From assembly GCA_014239355.1 (NCBI GenBank), contig JAAZYZ010000019.1:1-21503 (forward strand): a DNA stretch of 21,503 bases, read 5' to 3'. This DNA is from Fidelibacterota bacterium (lineage in GTDB: Bacteria; Marinisomatota; Marinisomatia; SCGC-AAA003-L08; TMED6). This document shows, piece after piece, positions 9,091 to 15,733 of the stretch (within the stretch, counting starts at the first letter, position 1; each line of letters starts with the position of its first letter). Made by a program: the position numbers and the translations under genes. The notes beneath the pieces are model-generated. The model ran no database searches and was not told where the DNA came from. It saw only the letters and a list, made by a program, of their open reading frames with translations.

Positions 9091-10197
9091 TTATAATTTA
9101 ATAGTTTTTGAAGCTAAATCACTGAATCTTTTATCATAAATAGAATATATATTATTCCAATCATACTTATTTAGATTAAATTCAGGTTTATTGGAGGGGG
9201 TAACTACCAACTCTTGTAATTTAAGGTGCAAATCATTTTCATTCTTATAAAAGCACTGAGGGTTATTAGTAATATTAAATAATTCTGGATAAGAAAGCCT
9301 TTCTGGTAAAAGAGGATATACTTGACAATAAGAGGCTTCAATAATGCTAATTCCAAAAAAATCTTGATTTGAGGTTACAGGTAAAATATCTGCTTTCCAC
9401 AACCACTGCGCATATTCATCAAATGATTCACAAAATCCAAACTGAACTATATTAGATTTTAAAACTTCTTTAGCTTTATTGAATATTTCTGGATATTCTT
9501 TAAACTGTTCTCCAAGAACAGCAACTTCAAAATCAATATTGCTATTTTTTAGTTTAAATAAAGCATTAAAAAATGTTTTAGGATTTTTATCAAACTCCCA
9601 TCTATGATTCCATAAAATTAACGGGATTTTACTCTTTTTAATTTTTTTGTGTTGATCAAATTTATTTAAATCACACCCAATATATAAAACATCAGATTTT
9701 TTAGATATTAAATCAATAGTTTTAAAATTATTAAAATCAGGCATTTTCTTTAGATATTTTTTTAGAGAATCTATATAGCTATTTAAATGATAATTTGAAT
9801 TAAAAAGATTAAAATTAGAGGTTAAAGAGGATGTGTAATTAATATAGTGATAATGCAAATCTCTATTTAGATTAATATCTGAGTCATGAGGTGACCATGG
9901 GTATGATAATTGATTTTCATGAAAATACATAACGATAGGTATATCATTAATCTTTTCTACACATAATGATTTAAATACTGGGAGATTTAAAAAATCTGAA
10001 CATAAAATCAGATCAAAATTATGATTCTCTTCCATAAAAAGGTTTGCTAAAGTAATTGCTCCACCATGCATACGCCACTTCCACTTACTACCCGGTAGAG
10101 TCAAAATCTCTATACTGTGTTCACTGTATTTTTGATAAGAATCAATCCATCTTTTGTGAGATCCAGAATAATACGGTTCTATATATAATATATTCAT
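9091..10197 (-). CDS. DUF3524 glycosyltransferase, tRNA-queuosine alpha-mannosyltransferase (QTMAN/GTDC1) family
   Basis: A 368-residue two-domain glycosyltransferase of GT-B type. The N-terminal DUF3524 domain shows IEPYYSGSHKRW (6-17), LPGSKWKWRMHGGA (34-47) and YFHENQLSYPW (91-101). The C-terminal half shows WNHRWEFDKNP (196-206), VLGEQFKEYPEIF (227-239) and the nucleotide-sugar segment FFGISIIEA (280-288). These match the vertebrate GTDC1/QTMAN enzyme, which transfers mannose from GDP-mannose to queuosine at position 34 of tRNA-Asp. The bacterial substrate is inferred, not shown. No queuosine biosynthesis gene lies in this window. The ATG at 10197 follows AAAAGATTTTAT and a palindrome ending 14 bp upstream. 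It sits between the saccharopine-dehydrogenase-like gene (20-bp gap) and the TMEM220-like gene (28-bp gap). Confidence 0.87.
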   Translation of the reverse strand: MNILYIEPYYSGSHKRWIDSYQKYSEHSIEILTLPGSKWKWRMHGGAITLANLFMEENHNFDLILCSDFLNLPVFKSLCVEKINDIPIVMYFHENQLSYPWSPHDSDINLNRDLHYHYINYTSSLTSNFNLFNSNYHLNSYIDSLKKYLKKMPDFNNFKTIDLISKKSDVLYIGCDLNKFDQHKKIKKSKIPLILWNHRWEFDKNPKTFFNALFKLKNSNIDFEVAVLGEQFKEYPEIFNKAKEVLKSNIVQFGFCESFDEYAQWLWKADILPVTSNQDFFGISIIEASYCQVYPLLPERLSYPELFNITNNPQCFYKNENDLHLKLQELVVTPSNKPEFNLNKYDWNNIYSIYDKRFSDLASKTIKL

Positions 10198-10228
10198 ATA
10201 AAATCTTTTACTTAAAGTTATACTTTAA
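10198..10228 (-). promoter_or_regulatory. Palindromic element ahead of the DUF3524 gene, copy 2
   Basis: Positions 10212-10228 read TTAAAGT-TAT-ACTTTAA, a perfect 7-bp dyad with a 3-bp centre. The stop codon of the upstream oxidoreductase lies in the dyad centre. On the minus strand the dyad continues GTAAAAG and ends 14 bp before the glycosyltransferase start. It matches 22 of 24 bases of the element at 594-617, at nearly the same distance from a start codon. The coding frame crosses the two copies differently, so coding constraint does not explain the match. Confidence 0.42.
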
Positions 10229-11354
10229 CTATTTTATGAGTAAATTTAATTCCTGATTTTTGTAATCTTTCAAGTATTACATCTCCTGCGCAGGCAGCTG
10301 GAGTTAAGACTCCTTTTTTATGACTTAATTGGTCTTTATCTAAAATAAGAGCCAACCCCATCTCTGTTACGAACTTAGAAGTTTCGCCATATCCAGGATC
10401 TCCCCCACTCACACTAGTTATTATTTTTTGTTTCTCAGTTTTACCTACTAATATATATTCAAACCAATGTTTTGCCCTAGCTTCTTTTGAGGGACCTGTT
10501 CCGGACGGTATGAATGACTCTAACCATTTTTTAGAGAATTTAAATTTTGCTAAAATTAAAATAAAAAACAAAGGTATCAAAAGCGCTGCTACTTTAAATA
10601 AGGATTTAAAAAGCATATATTTAACAAATCTAACATTTTCACCATAGCCATCAATTAACTTGCTACTTCTTCTAATGATGTACTGATCGACATCTGGAAA
10701 TATTAAGGCCCATTTTTTTAATTCTTTATTATAGAAGAGAATTTTGTTTTTAGTGTCTTGTTTTTTAGGTTTATTGTTTTGAATCTTTTTTTTGATTTTC
10801 CCAGTATTAGAAATATTTAAAAAAGAGGCCCAAGTTCCTCCTGATATTTGACCTTTAGTTTTCATATAGCATTTTACATCAATATTTTCTTCATTTAGCT
10901 GTTTAATAGAATAATAAGTACCAATATCTGGAGGTATAGACTCAAAACCGCAACAATTAATTAGTATTGTATTTGTTTCAATTGCTTTTTTAGAATATTT
11001 ATTTTTAACATACTGGACAAATGAGGACTCGCCTGTAATGTCTAAATAATGACAGTTATTATTAACACAGCTCTCAACTAATTCTTTTCCATATATAGCA
11101 TATGGACCAACTACAGATATAATCACTTTAGCTTTAGATGTTATTAAATCTAATGCCTTACTTTCAAATGAATCTACTTGAAATAAATCAACATTATATT
11201 TTTTTGATATAGGTTCCAATTTTGAAGTGTTTCTGCCTGAAATAGCCCATTTTATTAATTTAGAATCATTATGCTTATAAAGATAATCACAAATTAATTG
11301 ACCTGTAAACCCTGTTGCCCCATGAATAATTAAGTCATATTCTTTTTCTACCAT
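10218..11354 (-). CDS. Saccharopine-dehydrogenase-like NAD(P)-binding oxidoreductase
   Basis: A 378-residue protein with an N-terminal Rossmann fold: HGATGFTG (11-18), SGRNTSKL (39-46) and VVGPYAIYG (81-89). It then has YLDITGE (103-109) and CCGFESIPPDIG (134-145). A hydrophobic stretch at about 252-270 and a C-terminal GGDPGYGETSKFVTE (318-332) complete the pattern of the saccharopine dehydrogenase-like family. That family includes human SCCPDH and the mycobacterial trans-acting enoyl reductase Rv2953. True lysine metabolism is unlikely; reduction of a lipid or polyketide-like substrate at a membrane is a reasonable guess from the homologues. The ATG overlaps the end of ung by seven bases and is preceded by AAGGAG at six bases, a good ribosome binding site encoded in the ung tail. 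Confidence 0.85.
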   Translation of the reverse strand: MVEKEYDLIIHGATGFTGQLICDYLYKHNDSKLIKWAISGRNTSKLEPISKKYNVDLFQVDSFESKALDLITSKAKVIISVVGPYAIYGKELVESCVNNNCHYLDITGESSFVQYVKNKYSKKAIETNTILINCCGFESIPPDIGTYYSIKQLNEENIDVKCYMKTKGQISGGTWASFLNISNTGKIKKKIQNNKPKKQDTKNKILFYNKELKKWALIFPDVDQYIIRRSSKLIDGYGENVRFVKYMLFKSLFKVAALLIPLFFILILAKFKFSKKWLESFIPSGTGPSKEARAKHWFEYILVGKTEKQKIITSVSGGDPGYGETSKFVTEMGLALILDKDQLSHKKGVLTPAACAGDVILERLQKSGIKFTHKIVKV

Positions 11355-12013
11355 AAAATCTCCTTAATATTGTTCTTTTGAAGAAAGTTATTTGCTTTAG
11401 AGAAATGTTTAGAACCAAAAAATCCATTATATGCAGATAATGGCGACGGATGAACACTCTTAAGTATTAAGTGATTATTAGGGTTAATAAAAGCTTCTTT
11501 TTTATGAGCATAACTACCCCACAGAAAAAACACTAAATTTTTCTTTTTCTTGCTAATTAAATTGATTACACCCTCAGTAAATTCTTCCCAACCAACATTT
11601 TTATGTGAATTTGCTTTACCTGATTCAACTGTTAATACACTATTTAATAATAAAACACCCTGATTAGCCCAATTTTCTAATAGCCCATGTTTTGGTATCT
11701 GTTTATTAAGGTCACTTTTTAATTCTTTGTATATATTTAATAAAGATGGAGGTATTTTTATACCCTTTGGTACACTAAATGATAATCCATGGGCCTGACT
11801 CTCTCCATGATAAGGATCTTGACCAATAATAATTACTTTAACTTTTTCTACAGGAGTTAAATTAAATGCGTTAAAAATTAGTTTTGCAGGAGGAAAAATT
11901 AGTTTATTTGAATATTCATTTTTTACATACTCTCTAAGAGAAGTGAAGTATTCTTTTTCAAATTCGTTTTCTAATAGAGTATACCAAGAGGGCTCTATAT
12001 CAACTTTTTTCAA
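11348..12013 (-). CDS. ung: Family 1 uracil-DNA glycosylase
   Basis: A 221-residue Ung. The water-activating motif GQDPYH is at 64-69 (catalytic D66), followed by HGLSFSVP (75-82). The C-terminal HPSPLSAYNGFFGSKHF (188-204) carries the leucine-loop histidine H188. It removes uracil from DNA to start base excision repair; length is typical of the family. The only reasonable start is a TTG at 12013, because in-frame stops lie a few codons upstream and no ATG or GTG occurs near the expected N-terminus. No strong ribosome binding site is seen, but the start overlaps the end of the preceding 48-aa gene by 14 bp, which would allow coupled translation. Confidence 0.96.
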   Translation of the reverse strand: MKKVDIEPSWYTLLENEFEKEYFTSLREYVKNEYSNKLIFPPAKLIFNAFNLTPVEKVKVIIIGQDPYHGESQAHGLSFSVPKGIKIPPSLLNIYKELKSDLNKQIPKHGLLENWANQGVLLLNSVLTVESGKANSHKNVGWEEFTEGVINLISKKKKNLVFFLWGSYAHKKEAFINPNNHLILKSVHPSPLSAYNGFFGSKHFSKANNFLQKNNIKEILW

Positions 12014-12146
12014 TACCGCTACCCATATCTATCATATGAGGAAAATCATGACAATTTTCACTAAAACCACATGCTTCGCAAGTATAATGACAGTTTATGA
12101 CAATAATTTCACTATTACATACTACGCATATTTTTTTCTCAATCAT
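12000..12146 (-). CDS. 48-residue cysteine-rich (zinc-ribbon-like) microprotein
   Basis: An ATG at 12146 opens a 48-codon frame ending in TGA at 12000. It begins two bases after the aldo/keto reductase stop and overlaps the ung start by 14 bp, so it fills the only space between those genes. The protein carries cysteines at 7, 10, 19, 23, 26 and 32 with histidines at 20, 33 and 37: C-V-V-C, then CHYTCEACGFSENCHDFPH (19-37). C-x2-C paired with a later C-x2-C suggests a small zinc ribbon or metal-binding knuckle. No signal peptide or membrane segment is seen, and there is no Shine-Dalgarno, as with several coupled genes here. I do not recognise a named family. The snug fit and dense cysteine pattern argue that it is real; function unknown. 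Confidence 0.72.
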   Translation of the reverse strand: MIEKKICVVCNSEIIVINCHYTCEACGFSENCHDFPHMIDMGSGIEKS

Positions 12147-12148
12147 TA

Positions 12149-13093
12149 TTAAGTATTTAAGATGTTCATTATCTCTTCATTTAAAATATCATAAACCTCT
12201 AAAGAAGCTAGGTTCTCTTTTAGTTGACCTTTTTTAGATGCGCCTAAAATAACAGAACTAACATTTTGATTTTTAAGACACCATGCTATAGATAGTTGAG
12301 CCATACTTACATTCAATTCATCTGCAACCTTTTTTATGATATTTAATTTTGGTAAAAACTCTTCTTGTAAAAGCTCATCTTTTAACCATTCATACCCTTT
12401 AACTTTAAATCTATGTTTGTTTGGCATTCTATTCATATACTTCCCAGATAAAACACCAGAAGCTAAAGGGGACCATACTGTTGTCCCTAATCCATATTTT
12501 TCAAATATTGGAGCATATTCTTTTTCAAAGCGATCTCTATATAGTAAATTATATTGAGGTTGCTCCATTGTTGGTCCTCGAAGATTGAATTTATCTGCAA
12601 CTTGAAAAGCATAGTCTATTTCAGCTGAGCTCCATTCTGATGTGCCCCAATATAATATTTTTCCTTGATTAATTAAATCATTCATAGCATAAACAGTTTC
12701 TTCAATTGGAGTTTCAGGATCTGGTCTATGACAATAATATAAATCAAGATAATCTAATTGTAGTCTTTTTAAAGCTTGATTACAGGCATCGTGAATATGT
12801 TTTTTGCTTAGACCTTTCTGAGTAGGTAACTCCCCGCCCCAAAAAGCTTTACTAGAAACAATGTATGAATCTCTTGACCATTTTAATTTTTTAAATATTT
12901 TACCCATTAAAATCTCAGATTTACCATTTGCATAAGCCTCTGCATTATCAAAAAAGTTTACGCCATGATCACGAGCAATCGACATACACGTTAGAGCAGT
13001 ACTTTCTGTCAGTTGATTTACAAATGTTACCCAGGACCCAAATGATAAACAACTAACCTTTAAACCTGATTTTCCTAAATTTCTATATTCCAT
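12149..13093 (-). CDS. Aldo/keto reductase, voltage-gated K+ channel beta-subunit-like
   Basis: About 314 residues when started at the ATG at 13093. That start has TGAGG five bases upstream and gives the family-typical MEYRNLGKSGLKVSCLSFG. A longer frame from 13120 would overlap cutA and add nine atypical residues. The aldo/keto reductase tetrad is D49, Y54, K82 and H122 (FFDNAEAYANGKSE, SSKAFWGGE, CHRPDPETP). Whole blocks such as WVTF, KKHIHDA, HRPDPETPIEETV, NQGKILYWGTSEWSSAEI and VWSPLASGVLSGKY match the Kv-beta/KCNAB branch, whose members bind NADPH tightly and reduce aldehydes slowly. In bacteria it is likely a general carbonyl reductase. It starts seven bp after cutA ends. Confidence 0.92.
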   Translation of the reverse strand: MEYRNLGKSGLKVSCLSFGSWVTFVNQLTESTALTCMSIARDHGVNFFDNAEAYANGKSEILMGKIFKKLKWSRDSYIVSSKAFWGGELPTQKGLSKKHIHDACNQALKRLQLDYLDLYYCHRPDPETPIEETVYAMNDLINQGKILYWGTSEWSSAEIDYAFQVADKFNLRGPTMEQPQYNLLYRDRFEKEYAPIFEKYGLGTTVWSPLASGVLSGKYMNRMPNKHRFKVKGYEWLKDELLQEEFLPKLNIIKKVADELNVSMAQLSIAWCLKNQNVSSVILGASKKGQLKENLASLEVYDILNEEIMNILNT

Positions 13094-13100
13094 AATAACC

Positions 13101-13409
13101 TCAAAGTATTTGTTTTTCAAACCATTGTGTATACTCTTTATTTAAACTTTCTATTTTCTTTTTTGAAAGTTCAAAAATTTTATAATTATGATTTTTCTTT
13201 ATACAGTCAATAACTAGCATTTCTTTTTCTTCTGTAGTTTTCACCTCTAACTTGTACTCTTTTTTTTGAACAATTTCGTCCTCCCATATATAGCTAGATT
13301 TAGCAATTTTAATTATATGGGTACATGGTGACAGTTTTTGTTTCATCAATTCTCTTGAAATGTTTTTAAGTACTTCTTTTGAATTGCTTGTAGTAGATAT
13401 ACTGATCAT
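13101..13409 (-). CDS. cutA: CutA-like divalent ion tolerance protein
   Basis: A 102-residue protein with the CutA1 trimer-fold signature: ISTTSNSKEV near the start (4-13), LSPCTHIIKIAKSSYIWEDEI (with C29, S38, Y40 and W42), E51, KTTEEK (57-62), NHNYKIFEL (73-81) with the conserved H-x-Y, and Y93-x-x-W96 at the end. CutA was linked to copper tolerance in E. coli, but its molecular role is unsettled. The usual proline after the H-x-Y motif (P-E) is replaced here by I-F-E. The ATG at 13409 is 13 bp after the lysine-rich gene and has no clear ribosome binding site. The family call is firm from the spacing of the motifs. Confidence 0.9.
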   Translation of the reverse strand: MISISTTSNSKEVLKNISRELMKQKLSPCTHIIKIAKSSYIWEDEIVQKKEYKLEVKTTEEKEMLVIDCIKKNHNYKIFELSKKKIESLNKEYTQWFEKQIL

Positions 13410-13422
13410 TTTAAATAGATAA

Positions 13423-13725
13423 TTATTTTTTTGTTACAGTTTTTTTCTTAGCAGGTGCTTTTTTTGCTGCAGTTTTTTTCTTAGCAGGTGCTTTTTTTGC
13501 TGCAGTTTTTTTCTTAGCAGGTGCTTTTTTTGCTACTACTTTTTTTTCTTTATCTTCTTTTTTTGCTACTACTTTTTTTTCTTTATCTTCTTTTTTTGCT
13601 TCTTCTTTTTTAACTACAACTTTTCTTACAGGTTTTTTTAACTGCAATGAATCAAGTTTAAGTTTTTTTAATCTATCTTTATTTTTTCTATGTTTTTTAT
13701 TTGCATTTCTTTTTCTTTTATTCAT
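13423..13725 (-). CDS. Lysine-rich histone-H1-like tandem-repeat protein
   Basis: A 100-residue, extremely basic protein in two parts. The N-terminal 31 residues (MNKRKRNANKKHRKNKDRLK then KLKLDSLQLKK) form a basic helix like those in small RNA- or ribosome-associated proteins. The rest is low complexity: two copies of EDKEKKVVAKK (46-56, 57-67), then three of APAKKKTAAKK or a close variant (68-78, 79-89, 90-100). The second part resembles bacterial H1-like tails that bind DNA or RNA. Nucleoid or RNA binding is inferred from composition only. A good ribosome binding site (AGAGG) sits six bases before the ATG, in the loop of a possible hairpin. It lies between gpsA (18-bp gap) and cutA (13-bp gap). 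Confidence 0.72.
   Translation of the reverse strand: MNKRKRNANKKHRKNKDRLKKLKLDSLQLKKPVRKVVVKKEEAKKEDKEKKVVAKKEDKEKKVVAKKAPAKKKTAAKKAPAKKKTAAKKAPAKKKTVTKK
13437..13598. repeat. Five tandem 33-bp units in two types inside the lysine-rich gene
   Basis: Three units begin at 13437, 13470 and 13503, each with cag, T7, a core CTTAGCAGGTGC, T7 and gct. They are identical except for the last base of the third. Two further units begin at 13533 and 13566 (ctactac, T8, ctttatcttc, T7, g) and are identical to each other. Each unit encodes 11 residues, so gain or loss keeps the frame. Near-perfect DNA identity, not only protein identity, points to recent expansion or homogenisation. Confidence 0.9.
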
Positions 13726-13727
13726 AA

Positions 13728-13747
13728 TTAATTACCTCTTTAATTAA
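13728..13747 (-). promoter_or_regulatory. Possible hairpin placing the Shine-Dalgarno of the lysine-rich gene in its loop
   Basis: On the minus strand the gpsA stop region reads TTAATTA, then AAGAGG, then TAATTAA, just before the ATG at 13725. The two 7-base arms are exact complements, and the loop holds the ribosome binding site. The stem is entirely A-T and so weak; chance is possible in this AT-rich DNA. Confidence 0.25.
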
Positions 13748-14739
13748 ATCATTTCATCTTTTAGTTTTCTATCCATTAATTCATTTATGGCGATTTTAGG
13801 TTCTTTATTATCAAATAATATACTATGTACCTGATCTACAATTGGCATATTTATTTTATGTTTTTTAGATATTTTATTTACAATTTTAGTAGCATTAATA
13901 CCTTCAATTACCATTTTTATATCTGATTGAGCTTTTTCAGAGTTAAGACCTTCACCTAATTTAATACCAAATTGTCTGTTTCTACTAAATTTACCAAATG
14001 CAGTTACTGATAGATCCCCTAAGCCGCTTAAACCATAAAAAGTATTTTTATTTGCTCCTAAAGCAGTTCCTAATCTAATAATTTCTTGTAAACCTCTTGA
14101 TATTAAAGCAGATATAGTATTATCGCCATAACCTAAGCCAAGACATATTCCCGCAGCAATTGAAATAATATTTTTACATGCACCCCCAATTTCAACTCCA
14201 ATTATATCCGGGTTTGTATATACCCTAAAATAGTTGTTAGATAGTATTTTTTGAATTTTGATAGAAGATGTTACAGATAAAGATGATGCAACAATTGCTG
14301 TTGGTATTTTTTGAGATACCTCTTCTGCGTGTGTAGGACCTGATAAAACTACAAAATTATTTTGATCTACATGAAATTTTTCTGTTAAAATAGTAGAAAA
14401 TCTTTGGTTAAGCTTAGAATCAAAACCTTTTGAGCAGTTTACCCAAATTGTTTTACTATTAAAATCTAATAATGATAATGAACTTAAAGTAGATAGGGTA
14501 GAATTTATATATTCTGTAGGTAAAGCAATAAATACAATATCTGATTTTTTTACACTTTCAAGTGAAGAAGTGATTTTAACATTATCAGGTATAGAAATAT
14601 TATCTAAATATTTAAAAATGTTATGAGAATTATAATAATCATTATAATGATATAAATCAATAGAGCAATTTTGGTTGTAAGATAGAACTAAGGAAAGGGC
14701 TGAGCCCCATGAGCCTGCACCTAAAATCGTTACATTCAT
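13744..14739 (-). CDS. gpsA: NAD(P)-dependent glycerol-3-phosphate dehydrogenase
   Basis: A full-length 331-residue enzyme that reduces dihydroxyacetone phosphate to sn-glycerol 3-phosphate, the backbone for membrane phospholipids. The N-terminal Rossmann motif is GAGSWGSAL (7-15). IALPTEY (71-77), NCSKG (101-105, conserved lysine K105), SGPTHAEEV (133-141) and IGGACKNIISIAAGICLGLG (184-203, catalytic K189) follow, then DNTISALISRGLQE (206-219). These motifs are unambiguous for GpsA. Its ATG overlaps the purM stop as TAATG, so the two are almost certainly cotranslated. The 18-bp gap to the lysine-rich gene contains that gene's ribosome binding site. Confidence 0.97.
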   Translation of the reverse strand: MNVTILGAGSWGSALSLVLSYNQNCSIDLYHYNDYYNSHNIFKYLDNISIPDNVKITSSLESVKKSDIVFIALPTEYINSTLSTLSSLSLLDFNSKTIWVNCSKGFDSKLNQRFSTILTEKFHVDQNNFVVLSGPTHAEEVSQKIPTAIVASSLSVTSSIKIQKILSNNYFRVYTNPDIIGVEIGGACKNIISIAAGICLGLGYGDNTISALISRGLQEIIRLGTALGANKNTFYGLSGLGDLSVTAFGKFSRNRQFGIKLGEGLNSEKAQSDIKMVIEGINATKIVNKISKKHKINMPIVDQVHSILFDNKEPKIAINELMDRKLKDEMI

Positions 14740-15731
14740 TAACCTATTTCACCAAGAATGTAATAATTTTCTTTTTTCTCCTTCAAATAAGTCTCCGCAT
14801 CAGGTAGATTATCTTTTTTTATTACTAAAACCATACCAATACCAAGATTAAAGCTTCTTTTCATATCTGAAGTAGGGACATTACCAACATTTTGTATTAG
14901 TTTAAAAATTGAAGGCCACTCCCAAGTGTTCCAATCAATTAGAAGTTTTTGATCTTTAGGTAATATTCTATATGTATTACCTTCTAAACCTCCCCCTGTA
15001 ATGTGAGACAAGCCTAAAAGCCAATCTTTATCAAGAGCGTCTGATAAAACATTTAAATATGACTTATGTATAGATAGTAAAGAATCTGCTATTGATAAGT
15101 CTAATTCGGGCACATTTTCATCAATTGAAAATTTATCTAACAATACTTTTCTAGCTAATGAATATCCATTTGTATGTAACCCGGTAGATGGCAAGCCAAC
15201 TAAAACATCACCTTTATTTGTTTTTCGATTAGACAATAAATTATCTCCATCTACCACCCCCACAACTGTTCCGCATAAATCATATTCATCATCACCATAA
15301 AAACCAGGCATTTCTGCTGTTTCACCTCCAATAAGAGCACATTCATTTTCTTTGCAAGCCTTTGATAAACCAAAAACAACATCATTAAATACTTTCTCAT
15401 CTAATTTTCCTGTCGCAAAATAATCTAAGAAAAATAAAGGTTTAGCTCCCATTACAAGTATATCATTTACACAATGATTAACTAAGCACTGACCTATAGT
15501 CTTATGTTTACCACTTAAAAAAGCTATCTTTAATTTAGTTCCTACACCATCTGCACTTGATACTAATATTGGATTATTATAATCATTTTTAGGAAATTTA
15601 TAACAAGCCCCAAAAGAACCTAAATTAGATAGTACATTTTTATTAAAAGTATTTTTTACTAAGTCTTTAATATTATCAACAGCATTATCAGCTGCATCAA
15701 TATCAACCCCTGCTTCTTTATACGTAGTCAT
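14739..15731 (-). CDS. purM: Phosphoribosylformylglycinamidine cyclo-ligase (AIR synthetase)
   Basis: A 330-residue PurM, slightly short of the usual 340-350 but complete. It converts FGAM and ATP to aminoimidazole ribonucleotide, the fifth step of purine synthesis. Visible family motifs are YKEAGVDIDAAD (4-15), SSADGVGTKLK (58-68), NHCVNDILVMGAKPLFFLDY (85-104), GGETAEMPGFY (135-145), GLPSTGLHTNGYSLAR (179-194) and HITGGGLEGN (243-252). It starts two bases after the acyl-CoA synthetase stop and overlaps gpsA by one base. No other pur genes are nearby, so this is a dispersed purine gene in a mixed housekeeping operon. Confidence 0.97.
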   Translation of the reverse strand: MTTYKEAGVDIDAADNAVDNIKDLVKNTFNKNVLSNLGSFGACYKFPKNDYNNPILVSSADGVGTKLKIAFLSGKHKTIGQCLVNHCVNDILVMGAKPLFFLDYFATGKLDEKVFNDVVFGLSKACKENECALIGGETAEMPGFYGDDEYDLCGTVVGVVDGDNLLSNRKTNKGDVLVGLPSTGLHTNGYSLARKVLLDKFSIDENVPELDLSIADSLLSIHKSYLNVLSDALDKDWLLGLSHITGGGLEGNTYRILPKDQKLLIDWNTWEWPSIFKLIQNVGNVPTSDMKRSFNLGIGMVLVIKKDNLPDAETYLKEKKENYYILGEIG

Positions 15732-15733
15732 AA

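Noticed and set aside
10056..10256. Plus-strand open frame of 66 codons
   Set aside because: It lies antisense to the DUF3524 gene and the end of the oxidoreductase gene, shows no family pattern, and the minus-strand genes are strongly supported.
11943..12152. Plus-strand open frame of 69 codons over the ung start
   Set aside because: It is antisense to ung and to the cysteine-rich microprotein, whose cysteine pattern and exact gene spacing are more convincing.
12336..12557. Plus-strand open frame of 73 codons
   Set aside because: It is entirely antisense to the aldo/keto reductase coding region and has no ribosome binding site or recognisable motif.
13094..13120. Nine-codon N-terminal extension of the aldo/keto reductase
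   Set aside because: It overlaps cutA, and the ATG at 13093 has a good ribosome binding site and gives the usual family N-terminus.
13437..13598. CRISPR-like array
   Set aside because: The 33-bp units are directly adjacent with no spacers, lie inside a coding frame and encode 11-residue protein repeats.
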